In this document: in pieces, positions 1 through 20,389 of the stretch
Position numbering within the stretch: position 1 is the stretch's first letter
Layout of the letters: each line of letters begins with the position of its first letter
Assembly (NCBI RefSeq): GCF_037176765.1
Contig: NC_090034.1
Location: 98,107,500-98,171,499 of the forward strand
Direction of reading: 5' to 3'
From: Anolis sagrei
Taxonomy: Eukaryota > Chordata > Lepidosauria > Squamata > Anolidae
DNA: 64,000 nt
Translations under genes and position numbers: made by a program
The notes under the pieces: generated by a model
The model's input: the letters and a program-made list of their open reading frames with translations, nothing else
Databases searched by the model: none
What the model was told of the DNA's origin: nothing

Positions 1-146
1 AGGGGCCAGGGTCCAGTACACAAGCCAGAGAATTCACAGAGAGGAAACAGGAACCCAGTTATGTGTGCTGGGTCAGGAAGCAACAGAATCCATTGTCCGG
101 CCCTTGACGAACTACAAATACTTGGGGGGGAAAGATGCTCCGCATC

Positions 147-827
147 ACTGCCATTTCACAGACCCTCAGGCTCTCTTTGGCATTTGATAGAGTTCTTCAC
201 GATTTTATATCATAACCACCAATTTACTTCATCAATGTACATAGCGGGTTTCATTATCCAAGGAATTTTTTTTCATGGAGGCGGGGGGGTGGGGTGGCTG
301 GAGCAAAACGATGGCAGGCACAGAAGGCCCAATGGACATACCTAACCATGGAACCATTTGTTTTCTTGGCTCTTAGGACTGAAGATCCAAGGCCATAAAA
401 ACTGCTAAAGCAGATTTACACTGTTGAAGTCCCTATTTAAGCTCAGTGTAGACGTTCTGGATTGCATTGTCTTGGAGACGCTGCAGCATTCAATTGGGAA
501 AGTATTCCAATCTCATTCTAAATTGTCTAATGTCTATACACTTTTGAAATTCTTAACTGGTATGGCATTCTACCAAATGAGATCAAATTTCTTTGTTTTA
601 TATCAGAATGTTTTATCAACAAGTCTGTTAATTTCCAATAAACTTTGATTAAGCCCAGTATGTCTTAAAAAGTTAATCCATGACACATAATTCAAGGGTA
701 TTTTTAGTCTTCTGTAAATATGTTATTATACAGCAATCTCCCATATGTGAGGCATGTCACACAACCTGTTTGTTCTCGGCTTTTCTCCCTGTAGCCTCTA
801 AATCCTGTTATGCATTCAACTTTGTTG
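147..827. repeat. Paralogous CYP2 intergenic unit, copy 1
   Basis: This stretch aligns with 13375-14773 (copy 3). It shares the start near cagaccctcaggctctcttt and the later part around cttaggactgaagatcc, but lacks about 700 bp present in copy 3 (roughly 13565-14295). The 400-827 part also resembles 2440-2820 (copy 2) and 18720-19080 (copy 4). Copies 2 and 4 sit directly 3' of CYP2 genes A and B, so I infer copy 1 was also the 3' flank of a CYP2 gene. No exon is visible in it. Bases 1-146 hold nothing I recognise. Confidence 0.75.
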
Positions 828-1299
828 GGTAAAGGTAAAAGTTTTTCCCTGACATTCAGTCCAGTCGTGTGCAACTCTGAGGGTTGGTGCTCATCTCCAT
901 TTTTAAGCTGAAGAGTCCGCATTGTCCATAGACGCCTCCAAGGTCATGTTGCCATAAGTTCCTTGCAGTATGTGTGTGAAAAAAAACCTTATGAGTGGTA
1001 ATTATCTTGTTCAGCTGGCTAAGTAGGTCAACCAGCAATCTTGTGCCACACCCAAGGGGCTATAACTGTTTGGGTTTCTTTGAATACATTCTGGAGTTCT
1101 GGTTCACCAGGGTGGAGTTCCAGCAGGAGATGCTGAAGGAGAGATCCTCAGGGAGAGTTTCTGGAGAGTCTGCCAGGTTGGCAGAAGCTGGGGCTAACAG
1201 CGGGAGCTCACGACACTCCCTGGATTCGAACCTGTGACCTTTTAGTAAGCAAGTTCATCAGCTCAGTGGTTTAACCCACTGTTCCACCAGGGGCTTCGA
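828..1299 (-). mobile_element. tRNA-derived SINE (squamate type), interrupted
   Basis: The minus-strand SINE has its tRNA-like head at the right end (ccaccaggggct, B-box-like gattcgaacctgtgacc) and its tail at the left (aaaggtaaaag). It is flanked by an imperfect 11-bp target-site duplication (817-827 and 1300-1310). About 190 bp of unrelated DNA lies inside it. The insertion site matches that of the SINE at 14774-15096. Confidence 0.8.
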
Positions 1300-1310
1300 C
1301 AGCTATGTTA

Positions 1311-1431
1311 CTGGTTGTCAATTGTCCTTTTCTTTTGGCAGAGTGTGGACACTAGCCCCATCTTGCTGGGGCTTTTTGGTCTCTTATTGGGGTTGGTTGG
1401 GCACTGCCTTCCATGTTTCATAACTAAACAG
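1311..1431 (-). promoter_or_regulatory. Orphan CYP2 promoter relic
   Basis: From ggcagagtgtggac to tttcataactaaacag this aligns, in the same orientation and order, with the 5' flank of gene A (about 12756-12870) and more distantly with that of gene B (35800-35870). Shared blocks include gctggggct, actgcctt and cataact. The TATA element of gene A (CTATAAAAGG on minus) is degraded here. Exon 1 should lie just to the left, but that space holds the SINE at 828-1299. I infer the gene body was deleted. Confidence 0.65.
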
Positions 1432-1639
1432 ACCTGGAGTACAAGTCAACAGTAAGAGCAGGCAGAAACCAATCATATTGACCATTAATTCCTGGAACTG
1501 CAGGGGATTGGATTGGACAAATGTACAGACTAAAACATATACAGATGAAGAAATGTTGGTTGTGGAAAATCTGTGAAAATGTATCGAAATACTATTGTTG
1601 TGGTGTTGGATCTTCATTCCTAAGATCCATTAAAGCTAA

Positions 1640-1761
1640 TCCTTTGTTATATTTGTTTTGTATTGTTGTTGTTATTGTTTTTAATGATGTATTGTGGGCT
1701 TGGCCTCATGTAAGACGCACCGAGTCCCTTGGGGAGATGGTAGCAGGGTACAAATAAAGAT

Positions 1762-1792
<31 letters not shown>

Positions 1793-1800
1793 TTATTATT
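1640..1800 (+). repeat. LINE 3' end with (TTTA)n tail
   Basis: The sequence gcttggcctcatgtaag ... gagtcccttggggagatgg ... ggtacaaataaag followed by a TTTA tract is the 3' terminus of an L2/CR1-type LINE. Its reverse complement appears at 22768-22870. Only the tail end remains. Bases 1801-2289 show no gene. Confidence 0.6.
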
Positions 1801-2289
1801 AAACCCCACTAAATTGGCTAAAATGTCCAAACAGTATAATTATTAACATTTGAAGTCTAAATAACAAGAAGGAACCGATATTTGAGTTGAAGAATGTGTG
1901 CAAAAATGTCTAATGCTTAATTACGGTCATTCCAAGAGAAAGGATGAATCCAACAAGGTCTGTGCAAGGGAAGGAATGCAACCCAAGGAGGCAGTCCAAT
2001 GCCTCAGGGAATCTTGAAGGTCTCCTTAGACACAATACTATCTCTGAATGCTCAGGCTACATTTCCAATCTCTCAACTTGAGAAGAGTGTTTAAAGTGGC
2101 TGATGACTATCTGTAGAAATTGCCAAACAGAGGCAGGGAGTGGGTCCCTAAGAAACGTGTGATAGCTTTATCATAGCTAGCAGAATAACAAAAGAAAAAT
2201 GGTAGATGACGAAAAAGAAAGCAACTGACCAGCCAACTCAGAGGTGTGGCGTTTGTGGTCATGTATTCCCTCTAATTCAGTTCCATGTA

Positions 2290-4371
2290 TTTTATCAATT
2301 GTGGGTTTCTTTGGTAGGATGTAATGGTCCAGAAGCAATGTGTTATATGTTCTGCCTTTGAGATGTAAGTCAAACTGGCTCAGTTCTTCCTTGGCTAGCC
2401 CGTACTGTGGCTGTTGGGTCTAGTGGAGACATGGATTTGCAGTTCATGGTTTCTGCAGATCAAAGGATTAGCTTTCATGGATCTTAGGAATGAAGATCCA
2501 ACACCACAATGTAACCCTAGACTACGTTACAACTCTGCTAATCCAGATTTATGCTCTGTCAGAACCTTTACTGGATCTCAGTGTAGAGGTGCTGCATTGC
2601 ATTATGTTGGAGACACAACAGCATTCTCATGGGAAAGCATTCAAATCCCATTCTAAATTGTTGATACAATTAACACTTGGTGCATAAATTAAGGGTATTT
2701 TGAGTCTTCTGCAAATGTGTAGTTATACAGCATTCTCCTGTATGTGAGGTATGTAACACAACCAGATTGTTCTGCCCCCTGCCTTCTGCAATCTCTAAAT
2801 CCTGCTATGCAGGACTCCTGGCAAACAAGGATCAGTTATTAGTGAAAGTTATCAGTTGTCAATGGTGATCGAAAATCCAACTAGTAAATTAACGCCTCCA
2901 AATGATTAACATTTAAGGTGAAATACTGACAGTTTGGAGACTGAAGAAGAAATATCCTGCCACTTTTCCAAAAAAGAAAAAGGCAATGTGGTATAACATT
3001 TATTTACCTGCTTAGTTGCTTATTTTGTATGCCATCTTTTCCTGGAGAAAGATCTAAGATGGCTTCCAAGGTCTATAACCAAACACAAACTTAGCAGTCA
3101 CTACCATAAGAAATTACTCCCAGGCATGGGGATGGTACATTATATAATGGTGCCTTGGTACCTAAAACAAATGGCAATTTGTAATGTAGTCCTGCTGGCA
3201 ATTTGAGGCCAAGTGCTAAGAAATATATTCTACTTTCTGAGCAGAGGAGTACCCAAATCCTTTGAGAACAGTCATCTTACAGATGTGGGTATAGATTGAA
3301 AAGAAAACATGCCACTCTAGGGAAGTGCTTGTGCATCACTAGTTCATACCTTACAAAACACAATTCAAGATGAAGTTGAGAGAAGTTGGAGGCCAGAAAC
3401 ACCATAATATGACCCTCTTGGAATATGTCACATAACGATTAATTGCGAGGTCAGATTATGATGTTATTGTTATAGGAGCTTATTTGCATTTTAGTATTGT
3501 TGTCGAAGATGATACCCTTCACAACAATTTGTAGTTTCCCATGGGCACAAGGATAGAAAAATATGAATTATAATTCTTTTTAAGTCTGGAGATATTTGCT
3601 GATACACATCAGCATAGGCCCAAAACAGATATCTAACAGCTACTTCCCACCAAGATTTTATTGTTTGAACCTTTAATAAAATGTATCCCTCTATTTTCAA
3701 CTCCCTGCCTACATTGTATTTTTTAAATATTAGATCTATGTGTGTATATAGTATAGGTGATTCATGTCAAAATGTAACAATTACTGACCCATAAATGTGG
3801 AGTTGAGCCACTGGACCCTTGGTATCTGCTGGAATTTGACTACAAGATCTACCGTGCATATATAATTGGTAGATACCCAAGTACCATTATACTCAACAGT
3901 GTAGTAAAATGATGTCCCTTATATGTAAAATGACAACATCAATATTTACTTTTGGTATTTCTTAAAATTTTGAATATTTTCAAGCTATGGGTAGTTGAAA
4001 CCATAGATAAGGAGGGCCAACTGCTACATAGATGTGGAATTGAGATGGTTCCCCACTAGATAATTTCAAGGCATCCTCAGTACTTCATAATCACTTAACT
4101 ATACATATTCAAGAGATCTCACTCTCTTAGGATTTTTCAGGAGATAGAAAATGTAGGAATGGGTAAAAGTATCCCTCTTACCCAGCTGTGATTTCAGTAG
4201 CACCCCAGTACAACAAGACCTAATATGGGATTGAAATATGGAAATCATTGTTGCTGACTCCACTCTGTGGCGGAGTCAGTGATCAGATTAATTGCCCTTC
4301 CATCTCCTCGAAGAGTTTGAGAATGCGGATTATACAACAGCCCCAAGCTGAAGAAAAAAAGTATCTTGGAG
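2290..4371. repeat. Paralogous CYP2 intergenic unit, copy 2 (3' flank of gene A)
   Basis: This unit runs directly into the last exon of gene A. It aligns with copy 4 (18720-22422), which runs into gene B, and in its 2290-3780 part with copy 3 (14120-15990). Blocks such as atgatgtccctt (3912, 21951) and aagtgctaag are shared. It lacks the SINE found in copies 1 and 3. No conserved reading frame is present and no clear poly(A) signal for gene A could be picked out. Confidence 0.75.
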
Positions 4372-12747
<8,376 letters not shown>

Positions 12748-12820
12748 GGTGCAGATAATCCTCTGTCCTTCAATTTCGGCAGAGTGTAGAACTAGTCTCT
12801 TCTGGCTGGGGCTCCATGGC

Positions 12821-12830
12821 CTTTTATAGG
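12821..12830 (-). promoter_or_regulatory. TATA box of gene A
   Basis: On the minus strand this reads CTATAAAAGG, about 80 nt upstream of the ATG at 12747, a spacing consistent with a short 5' UTR. The surrounding 100 bp align with the 5' flank of gene B and with the relic at 1311-1431. Confidence 0.75.
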
Positions 12831-13179
12831 GACTGGTTGAACATTGCCTTCTGGGCTACATAACTGCACAGAGAAAAAAATGTTGCATCTTAGTTCATGA
12901 CACTAGGAAACAATATTGAATAACCAGATTAGATGCATGCCTCATGTGGTGTCTTCCAAATCTATGATTATATAATAGTTTCTTTCTGGAGGAATATGTG
13001 CTGTGGATATGTTCCTACAGACATTCTTAAGATATCTTATATGTCTTAACCTTTTAATAAGCTGTAAAACAATTTTGGTGTTACTTGCTATATAGTGCTA
13101 CCTATAGTCACAGGGTCTGTGTCCATGGATTCATCCAACCACCGTTTGAAAATATTGAGGTGTTTGAGAGTTTCAAAAA

Positions 13180-13330
13180 AGCAAACCTAATTTTCAATAG
13201 ACTTCACAACCTCTGAGGATGCCTGCCATAGATACCGGCAAAATGTCAAGAAACAACATGGCCATACAGCCAAAAAACCTACAACAACCCAGTGATTCTG
13301 GCCATGAAAGCCTTTGACAATACAGCAACC
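13180..13330. mobile_element. Partial copy of the 11496-12066 foldback family
   Basis: It retains one end only: cctctgaggatgcctgcc ... aaaacctacaacaaccca, then gtgattctggccatgaaa. The opposite inverted end is missing. Confidence 0.65.
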
Positions 13331-13681
13331 TTTATTTTGCCAATATAGAGCAGTCCCTGCTGTTGCCTCCTGCCATTTCACAGACCCTCAGGCTCTCTTT
13401 GGCATTTGATTGAGTTCTTCACGATTTTATATCATAAGCACCAATTTACTTCATCATTGTACATAACGGGATTTCATTATCCATGGAATTTGTTTTTTTA
13501 TGGAGGTGGGGGTGCTGGAGCAAAACCATGGCAGACACAGAAGGCCTAATGGACATACCTAATCATAGAAAATCCAACATGAAACTAAAATGAAGACTTA
13601 AATGTCCATGTGCAAATTGATAACATTAGTAGATGATATAGTGTTGGTTATGTAAAACCAGATAGAATGTATGGACATACC

Positions 13682-13981
13682 CAGGGGCGGCTCAACCCAT
13701 TACACAAAGTAAGCATTTGCAGTATAGTTGATTTTGCCCAGGGGCGCTCTTGAGGCACTCTTGGGGGGAAATAGACCTTGACATATGCGAGTTGTAGTTA
13801 CTGGGATGTATAGTTCACCTACAATTAAAGAGCATTCTGAACTCCACCAATGATGGAATTAAACCAAATATGGCACACAGAACTCCCACGACAAACAGAA
13901 AATATATATCAGTGATTGGTTTGGGGGGGGGGGGGCAAATACTGTTTGCTTACTGTTGAAAATTACCTAGGGCCGCCTCTG
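13682..13981. mobile_element. hAT-type MITE with perfect 8-bp TSD
   Basis: The element starts caggggcggctc and ends ggccgcctctg, flanked by gacatacc at 13674-13681 and 13982-13989. The 8-bp duplication and CAG...CTG ends fit hAT. The same family, in the opposite orientation, is at 34053-34351. Confidence 0.85.
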
Positions 13982-14773
13982 GACATACCATTAACCCCAT
14001 CTAAGTTAGCTAAAATGTGCAAAGGCTGTAATAATGGATGATTATTCATTTATATATTTATCCTATTTATATCCCACCTTTCTCTACCCCAAATCGGACC
14101 CAAGACAACTGTGTGTATTTTTTTTCAATTGTGGGCTTCTCTGGTAGGATGCAATGGTATGTGTAATGATATGTGTAATGATTTTCCTCTGAGATAGAAG
14201 TCAAATTTGCTCAGCTCTTTCTTCGTTAAGCAGTGTTGTGATTCCTTTTCCAGAGGGGATATGAATTTGCAGTTTATTGTTTCTGCAGATAGAGGATTTG
14301 TTTTCTTGGATCTTAGGACTGAAGATCCCAGACCATAAAAACTGCTAATGCAGATACACACTGTGTTGGAGTCTCTATTTAATCTCAGTGTACTGTAGAT
14401 GTCCTGGATTGCATAGTCTTGGAGACGCTGCAGCATTCAGTTGGGAAATATTCCAATCTCATTCTAAATTGTCTAATGTCTATACACTTTTGAAATTCTT
14501 AACTGGTATGGCATTCTACCAAATGAAATCAAATTTCTTCGGTTTTATATCAGAATGTTTTATCAACATGTCTGTTAATTTTAATAACTTTTGATTAAGC
14601 CCAGTATGTCTTAAAAAGTTAACCCATGGCACATCATTCAAAGGCACTTTCAGTCTTCTGAAAATGTGCTATTATACAGCAATCTCCTGTATGTGAGGCA
14701 TGTCACACAACCTGTTTGTTCTGGGGTTTTCTCCCTTTAGCCTCTAAATCCTGCTATGCATTCAGCTATGTTA

Positions 14774-15096
14774 GATAAAGGTAAAGGTTTTCCCCTGACA
14801 TTAAGCCCAGTCATATCCAACTCTGAGGGGGGGGGGGTGCTCATCTCCATTTCTAAGCCCAAGAACCAGCGTTGTCCGTAGACATCTCCAAGGTCATATG
14901 GGTGGCATGACTGCATTGAGCGCTGTTACTTTCCTACCAGAGCGGTACCTATTTATCTACTCACATTTGCATGTTTTCAAACTGCTGGGGCTAACAGCGG
15001 AAGCTCACGCTGCTCCCCAGATTCGGACCTGTGACCTTTCAGTAAGCGATTTCAACAGCTCAGCGGTTTAACCCACTGCGCTACCAGGGGCTCCAA
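14774..15096 (-). mobile_element. tRNA-derived SINE with 11-bp TSD
   Basis: It is flanked by cagctatgtta at 14763-14773 and 15097-15107, a perfect match. The B-box-like gattcggacctgtgacc and head ctaccaggggct are at the right, the tail gataaaggtaaagg at the left. The site corresponds to that of the SINE at 828-1299. Confidence 0.9.
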
Positions 15097-15257
15097 CAGC
15101 TATGTTACTGGCTGTTTAAGGCCAAGGCAATTTAACACCAAGTGCTAAGGAATATACCCTATTCCCCTTTCTGAGCAGATGAGTATCCAATTCCTTTGAG
15201 AACAGTCATATTCCAGATGTGGGTATAGATTGAAAAGGAATCATGCCACCCTTGGGA

Positions 15258-15448
15258 ATCACAGAATCATAGAATCAAAGAGTTGGAAGAGACCTCATGG
15301 GCCATCCAGTCCAACCCCCTGCCAAGAAGCAGGAATATTGCATTCAAATCACCCCTGACAGATGGCCATCCAGCCTCTATTTAAAAGCTTCCAAAGAAGG
15401 AGCCTCCACCACACTCCGGGGCAGAGAGTTCCACTGCTGAATGGCTTG
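15258..15448 (-). mobile_element. CR1 LINE 3' fragment
   Basis: The segment has the CR1 end (tcatagaatcaaagagttgg) and the coding remnant equivalent to RLDGHL (gatggccatccagcctc). It is absent from the matching positions of copies 2 (3322) and 4 (near 20240). Confidence 0.85.
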
Positions 15449-15990
15449 TGCATTGTGCATCATCAGTTCATACCTTACAAAGCACAATTCAAGATGAAGT
15501 TGAGAGAAGCTGGAGGCCATAACATGACCCTCTTGCAATATGTCACATAACAATTAATTGCGAGGTCAGATTCTGATGCTATTGTTATAGGAGTTTATTT
15601 GCATTTTAGTATTGTTGTCAAACACAATACCCCTCACAACGATTTATAGTTTCCCAAAGGCATAAGGATAGAGAAATATAAATTCTAATTCTTTTGAAGT
15701 CTGCAGATATTTGCTGATACACATCAGAATAAGCCCAAAACAGATTGCCAGCAGCAGCTTCCCAACAAAGACTTTATTGTTTCAACCCTTAATAAAATGT
15801 ATCCCTCTATTTTTGTTCTTGTTTTGTTTTTCACTATAAATTCTAATAAAGATTATTTTTTAAAAAAATTAAGGAAAAAATAAAACGTATCCCTCTATTT
15901 TCATTTTATGCCTACATTGTATTTTTTGATATTAGATCGTATATGTGTATGTAGTATAGGTGATTCATATCAAAATATAACAAGACAAAT

Positions 15991-16500
15991 CCCAGGGGTC
16001 TTCACTTTTCAGCCCCTTCCGCCGCCCGGAGGCATTTCCTGGACAGGAAAGGTTGAACTTATCCCCTGGCTATTCCCAGAGTAATAATCAAGTGCCATTA
16101 TATAGAAATTTTGTTTCCATTTTGGATCTGATAACCCAGTTTATATTTGTTTAACCTGCAGGCAAAACATCGAAGTCGTGCGCTCCCAAGGGCTGAACAG
16201 GAGGAACCAGACCAAGCACATTCTGAAGTCCTCAATGGTGGAGCAGGTGAATTATAGTATTTGTCTGCTTCAATCTGCTGAAGAAGGCGGCAAGAGATCA
16301 AAAGCCACTGATGGTTGAGTTAATTATGTATGTGCACCTCACTCTGTGTAGACTGTGTGTTGATCGGTTGTGCACTGACCTCCAGACATAAATCAATTTC
16401 ACTCAAAGACATCTTCCAAGAAGAATAAAACAAAACCAACAAAAGTCTCATGATGATCAGTGAATCGCAATGTGGTCAGGACTGTGAAATCTGGAATCCC
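15991..16500. other. Unassigned intergenic DNA
   Basis: No reading frame, tandem repeat or recognised element was found. A few bases (gaagaaggcggcaagagatc) hint at old repeat sequence, but I cannot name it. Confidence 0.4.
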
Positions 16501-18230
16501 CAAGTCACAGACTGGCACATAGACAGTGGATATGGATTCAGTCATTCTAAGATCTGAGGCAGTTGAGCAGTTTGGCAATGGTATCCAGGACTGTGCAACC
16601 CTTTTTAGGATCCACGCTGCTCACCCCATACAAGGAGGAGGCTAGAAAAGGAGGCTCTGAACGTAGTCTGCCTTTCTTATCTCTGACTGGACTTCCACAT
16701 ACAAAAGGGTCACCACCTTGCAGCCAAAAAAGAAAAATGAACTTTGGAACATGGAATGTACAGATACTGTTGGACAACACAGACAATGAACACCCCGAAT
16801 ACATGACTGTTATTATTGCAAGGGAGCTGTAGTGCTTTAACATTGATATTGCAACACTTCAAGAGATCCAGAGAGCAGAAGAGGGACATCTTCCTCTGGA
16901 AGGGACTGCCTGAACAAGAATGAAGGATATGCAGAATTGACTTTGCTATCAGAAATGACATGGTGAAGCATCTCTCCAAAGCACCCATCGGCATTAACAA
17001 ATGATTCTCAGCCCTTTGAATTAATCTTACCAAAAACAAGCAGGCAACTATCATAAGTGCCTATGCCCCAACTGTAGATGCTGTAGACAAAGACATCAAG
17101 GAAAGTTTTTTACTGTCAGTTGGACATCATTCTATCATATCTATCAGGTCAAAATCATCCTCCCAGGGGATTTCAATGCAAGAGTTGGATGAGACTTTGA
17201 CCTGTGACCAGGAACCATAGGAAAAGATGGGGTTGGAAACAGCAACATGAATGGCATCCTACTTCTCACCAAATGTGTGGAACACAACTTTGTCATCACC
17301 AACACACTCTTCCACCAGAAAACAAGCTCAAGACATCATGGAAGCACCGGACAAATCATTGAGACCTCTTAGACTATGTAATTATACATGCCAGAGACTG
17401 CTGCAATGTGCTTCACACAAGAGTCATGACAGGCACTGATGACTGCTGGAAAGATCACAGGTTAATTCAATCCATGATGACCATCAAGATCACCCCAAAC
17501 GCAGACTACAAGGAAGAAAGTTAAGGTGTAAAATGAACAAGCCCTTCAAGAGCCGTCCAAACGAGCCGTTCTCCAAACAACACTCAAGGATCGATCATCT
17601 ACCCATAGAAATTCTTGAAAACATTGAGGAACAATACACTTAAAACCTCTATTATCACAGCCTGTGAAGAAACCATTGGATACCAAACTAAGAAACATCA
17701 AGAATGGTTTGATAAAAATGATAACGAGATCAAACAGTTAATTGATAAGAAAAAGAAAGCCTTCCAAATATGGCGAGACACCAACTGTGCTGCAAAGAAA
17801 AAGGTCTATGCTAGTGCAAAAGCTGAGGTCCAAAGAAGGACCAGAGAATTCAAGAACGTATGGTGGACAAAAAAGGCTCAAGAATTGCAACACTTTGCAG
17901 ATGTCCGTGATGCATTGGGATTCTTTAACGCCACAAAGGTCATCTATGGCCCAACAAATCATGGCATATAGCCTCCATGTTCATCAGATGGAACCAAACT
18001 TCTGAAGGATAAAGGATCAACCACAGCTCCAACGTGGCCGTAAAGGTTCTCTTGCAAATCCCACAACAACAAACTAGGGATGAGTTTGCAACACTGCCTA
18101 GTTTGGAGGAAGTCAGCATAGCCACTAGACAGCAACTAAAAAATAACAAAGCCTGCGGACCTGATAGGATCCCTCTGAAATCTTTAAAGAGGGTGGACCA
18201 GAGTTGACACAGTTGGTGGAAACAAGGGAG
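16500..18230 (+). mobile_element. Decayed non-LTR retrotransposon (APE endonuclease part)
   Basis: Frames give MNFGTWNVQILLDN, the opening of an APE-type endonuclease, then pieces resembling NSNG...LTKC, SWK/HW and, at 17615-17971, a linker reading ADVRDALGFFNATKVIYGP. This layout (endonuclease, then a basic linker ahead of the RT) fits an APE LINE, but the clade is unclear. The frame is broken many times and no RT core is readable. Confidence 0.65.
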
Positions 18231-18674
18231 GGGTTTTTTTTTTCAGTGATCACTCCCTCTCTAAAGAACTAAAAATGCCCCCCTCTCTCCTCTCCTTTAA
18301 AAAGCTTTTTAAAACTTACTTATGCACCTTAGCTTATGGAGAGGAGGAAGACTAGTATATTCCCATATATATCCTTGCCTAGATATTGGATACCTACTGC
18401 CACCTGTTGGATGCTGTAAACCATCTCAGCTTTTAATGCCTTTTAAATCTAATTTTAAGAGTTTATCATGTGATGTATTGTGTTATGTTTAATTAAATTT
18501 AAAATTCAGTTATTTTTCTGTTAGTTTTATAATCTTATATTGAGATTGTTTTATCGACTGTTTTGTCTTTGTATTTGTTTGGTTTTGGCACTGAATATTT
18601 GCCATTTTGTTACTTTGTTTGAAACCACCGTGAGTCCCCCTCGGGGAGATAGCACGGGTTATAACTAAAGTATT

Positions 18675-18718
<44 letters not shown>
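18231..18718 (+). mobile_element. LINE 3' UTR with (ATC)n tail
   Basis: The end gaaaccaccgtgagtccccc ... gggttataactaaagtatt followed by an ATC tract (18675-18718) is an L2-type LINE terminus. The upstream part is non-coding. Confidence 0.6.
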
Positions 18719-20389
18719 TATAAACTATTCAAATCCTATTGTAAATTGAAATTCTTGACTGGTATGGTGTTCTTTCTATGAAATTAGTTCATTTTTTCAG
18801 TTTCATATCAGAATGTTTTATCAATAATTCTGTTAACTTCAAAGAAATTTTGATTATGCCTAGTAGGTCTTAAAACTTTAACCCATGGAACATAATTCAA
18901 GGATATTTTCAGTCTTCTGCAAACGTATTATTATACAGCATACTCCTGTATCTGGGTGCTTCAGACAGGTTTTAATCAGAAAAAATATATTTAAAAATCC
19001 ATAAACTTCAGAAGAGGTCCACATACAGACCTGTTGGTCCTGGGATTTCTGCCTCCATCATCCACACTTGCTGCTTAGTTGTGGGATTTAGAGGTTCCCA
19101 TGGGACTTCCAAGTTGTTTTTTTTTAAGAAACTCAAGATGTGAATATGTGAAGATGGGTGGTATAAGCTGCAGGGCCATCTATACAGACAGGATGTTATT
19201 CCTGGGTTATACAGGTCTGTTCCAAGTAACTCTTATTGTGAAAAGATGTACAATGGTGACTAGGGGGTCACAACTTTGTCCTGGCCAGAGAAAATGTACC
19301 CTCCACACGTTTCATAAAGTTTCTAGCATGCAAACAAAGTTTTCATGTTCTACTCAACTGCCACCTTCTTTTTAGGAACTGACCAATCAGGAACAAACAT
19401 CTAAAACCTGGGAACAAACCTAGATAAAAAATCACATGATTTCCAATTGCAGGAACATACAGACATTCGAAGATATGGATTTTCGGCTCAGAACTGAGAT
19501 ATTCCGTCAACTGAAAATCTTGTGTTTTTTGCCATTTATAGCTATTGCTTTGATGTTTACAGGGAATGGCATTTGGCCACCCTCCTGTTTGCTGATAAAG
19601 GTACTATCTGGATGGGTCCTTTGAGGCATATAGCACAACCTGATTGTTCTGGATTTTTTCCCCACAGCCTCTAAATCCTACTATGTAGTCAAGCAATGAA
19701 TACGGGACTCATAACAAACAAGGATCAGTTATCAGTTAAAGTTATTGATCATCAATAACAGTCAAAACTCTAATTATTAAAGTAACAGTGCCTGGAAATG
19801 AGTAACATGAAAGGTGAAATACTGTTGGTCTGGAGACTGAAAAAGGAATATTTTGGCACTTTAAAAAAATTGGCAATTTGCTGCAACATTTATTTATTCA
19901 TTCATTCGTGTATTTACTTTCTTCTTGTATATGCCACCTTTTCTTGGGGCAGGACCTAAGGTGACTTCCCAGATCAATATAAAAAAAAAATCCCAGCCAA
20001 AGTAATTGTTTACATAGCAATTGCACCCATAACAAATTACTCTCAAGCATGGGGATAGTACCTTATATATTGTTGGCATGGTACCTAAAACATATGGGAT
20101 TTGTAATGTAGGAGTATTGGCACATTGAGATTGGTGGTGAGCAGTGCATCTGAGACCATGCTAACAGTAGATGAGTATGGTATACAATTCCTTTGAGGAT
20201 ATTCAGAGTGAAGAGAAAATTCATGCTGCTGCCGAAAGCTGTTTATGCATCACCAGTTCATGTTTTGTCACTACTAAAGATGAAGCTGGGAGAAGTTGGA
20301 GGTCTGCAATACCATGACATGACCATTTTGGAATATGTAACAATTATTTCCTGCTAGATTAAATTAGAATACAAAAATTCATAGCCTTC

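Larger units (their letters stand above)
13375..15990. repeat. Paralogous CYP2 intergenic unit, copy 3
   Basis: It aligns with copy 1 in its first part and with copy 2 (2290-3780) in its second. Insertions interrupt it: MITE 13682-13981, SINE 14774-15096, CR1 15258-15448. It stops matching near 15990 (tatcaaaatataaca versus 3764), where the last exon of a CYP2 gene would be expected some 600 bp further right. LINE sequence is found there instead. I infer a lost gene between copies 3 and 4. Confidence 0.7.

Noticed and set aside
2414-2687. Small frames in copy 2 as CYP2 exons
   Set aside because: They do not match any exon of A, B or C, and the same DNA recurs as intergenic unit without an open frame.
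14988-15092. tRNA gene at a B-box-like sequence
   Set aside because: The same box recurs in every SINE copy, with no complete tRNA fold and with SINE tails and target duplications.
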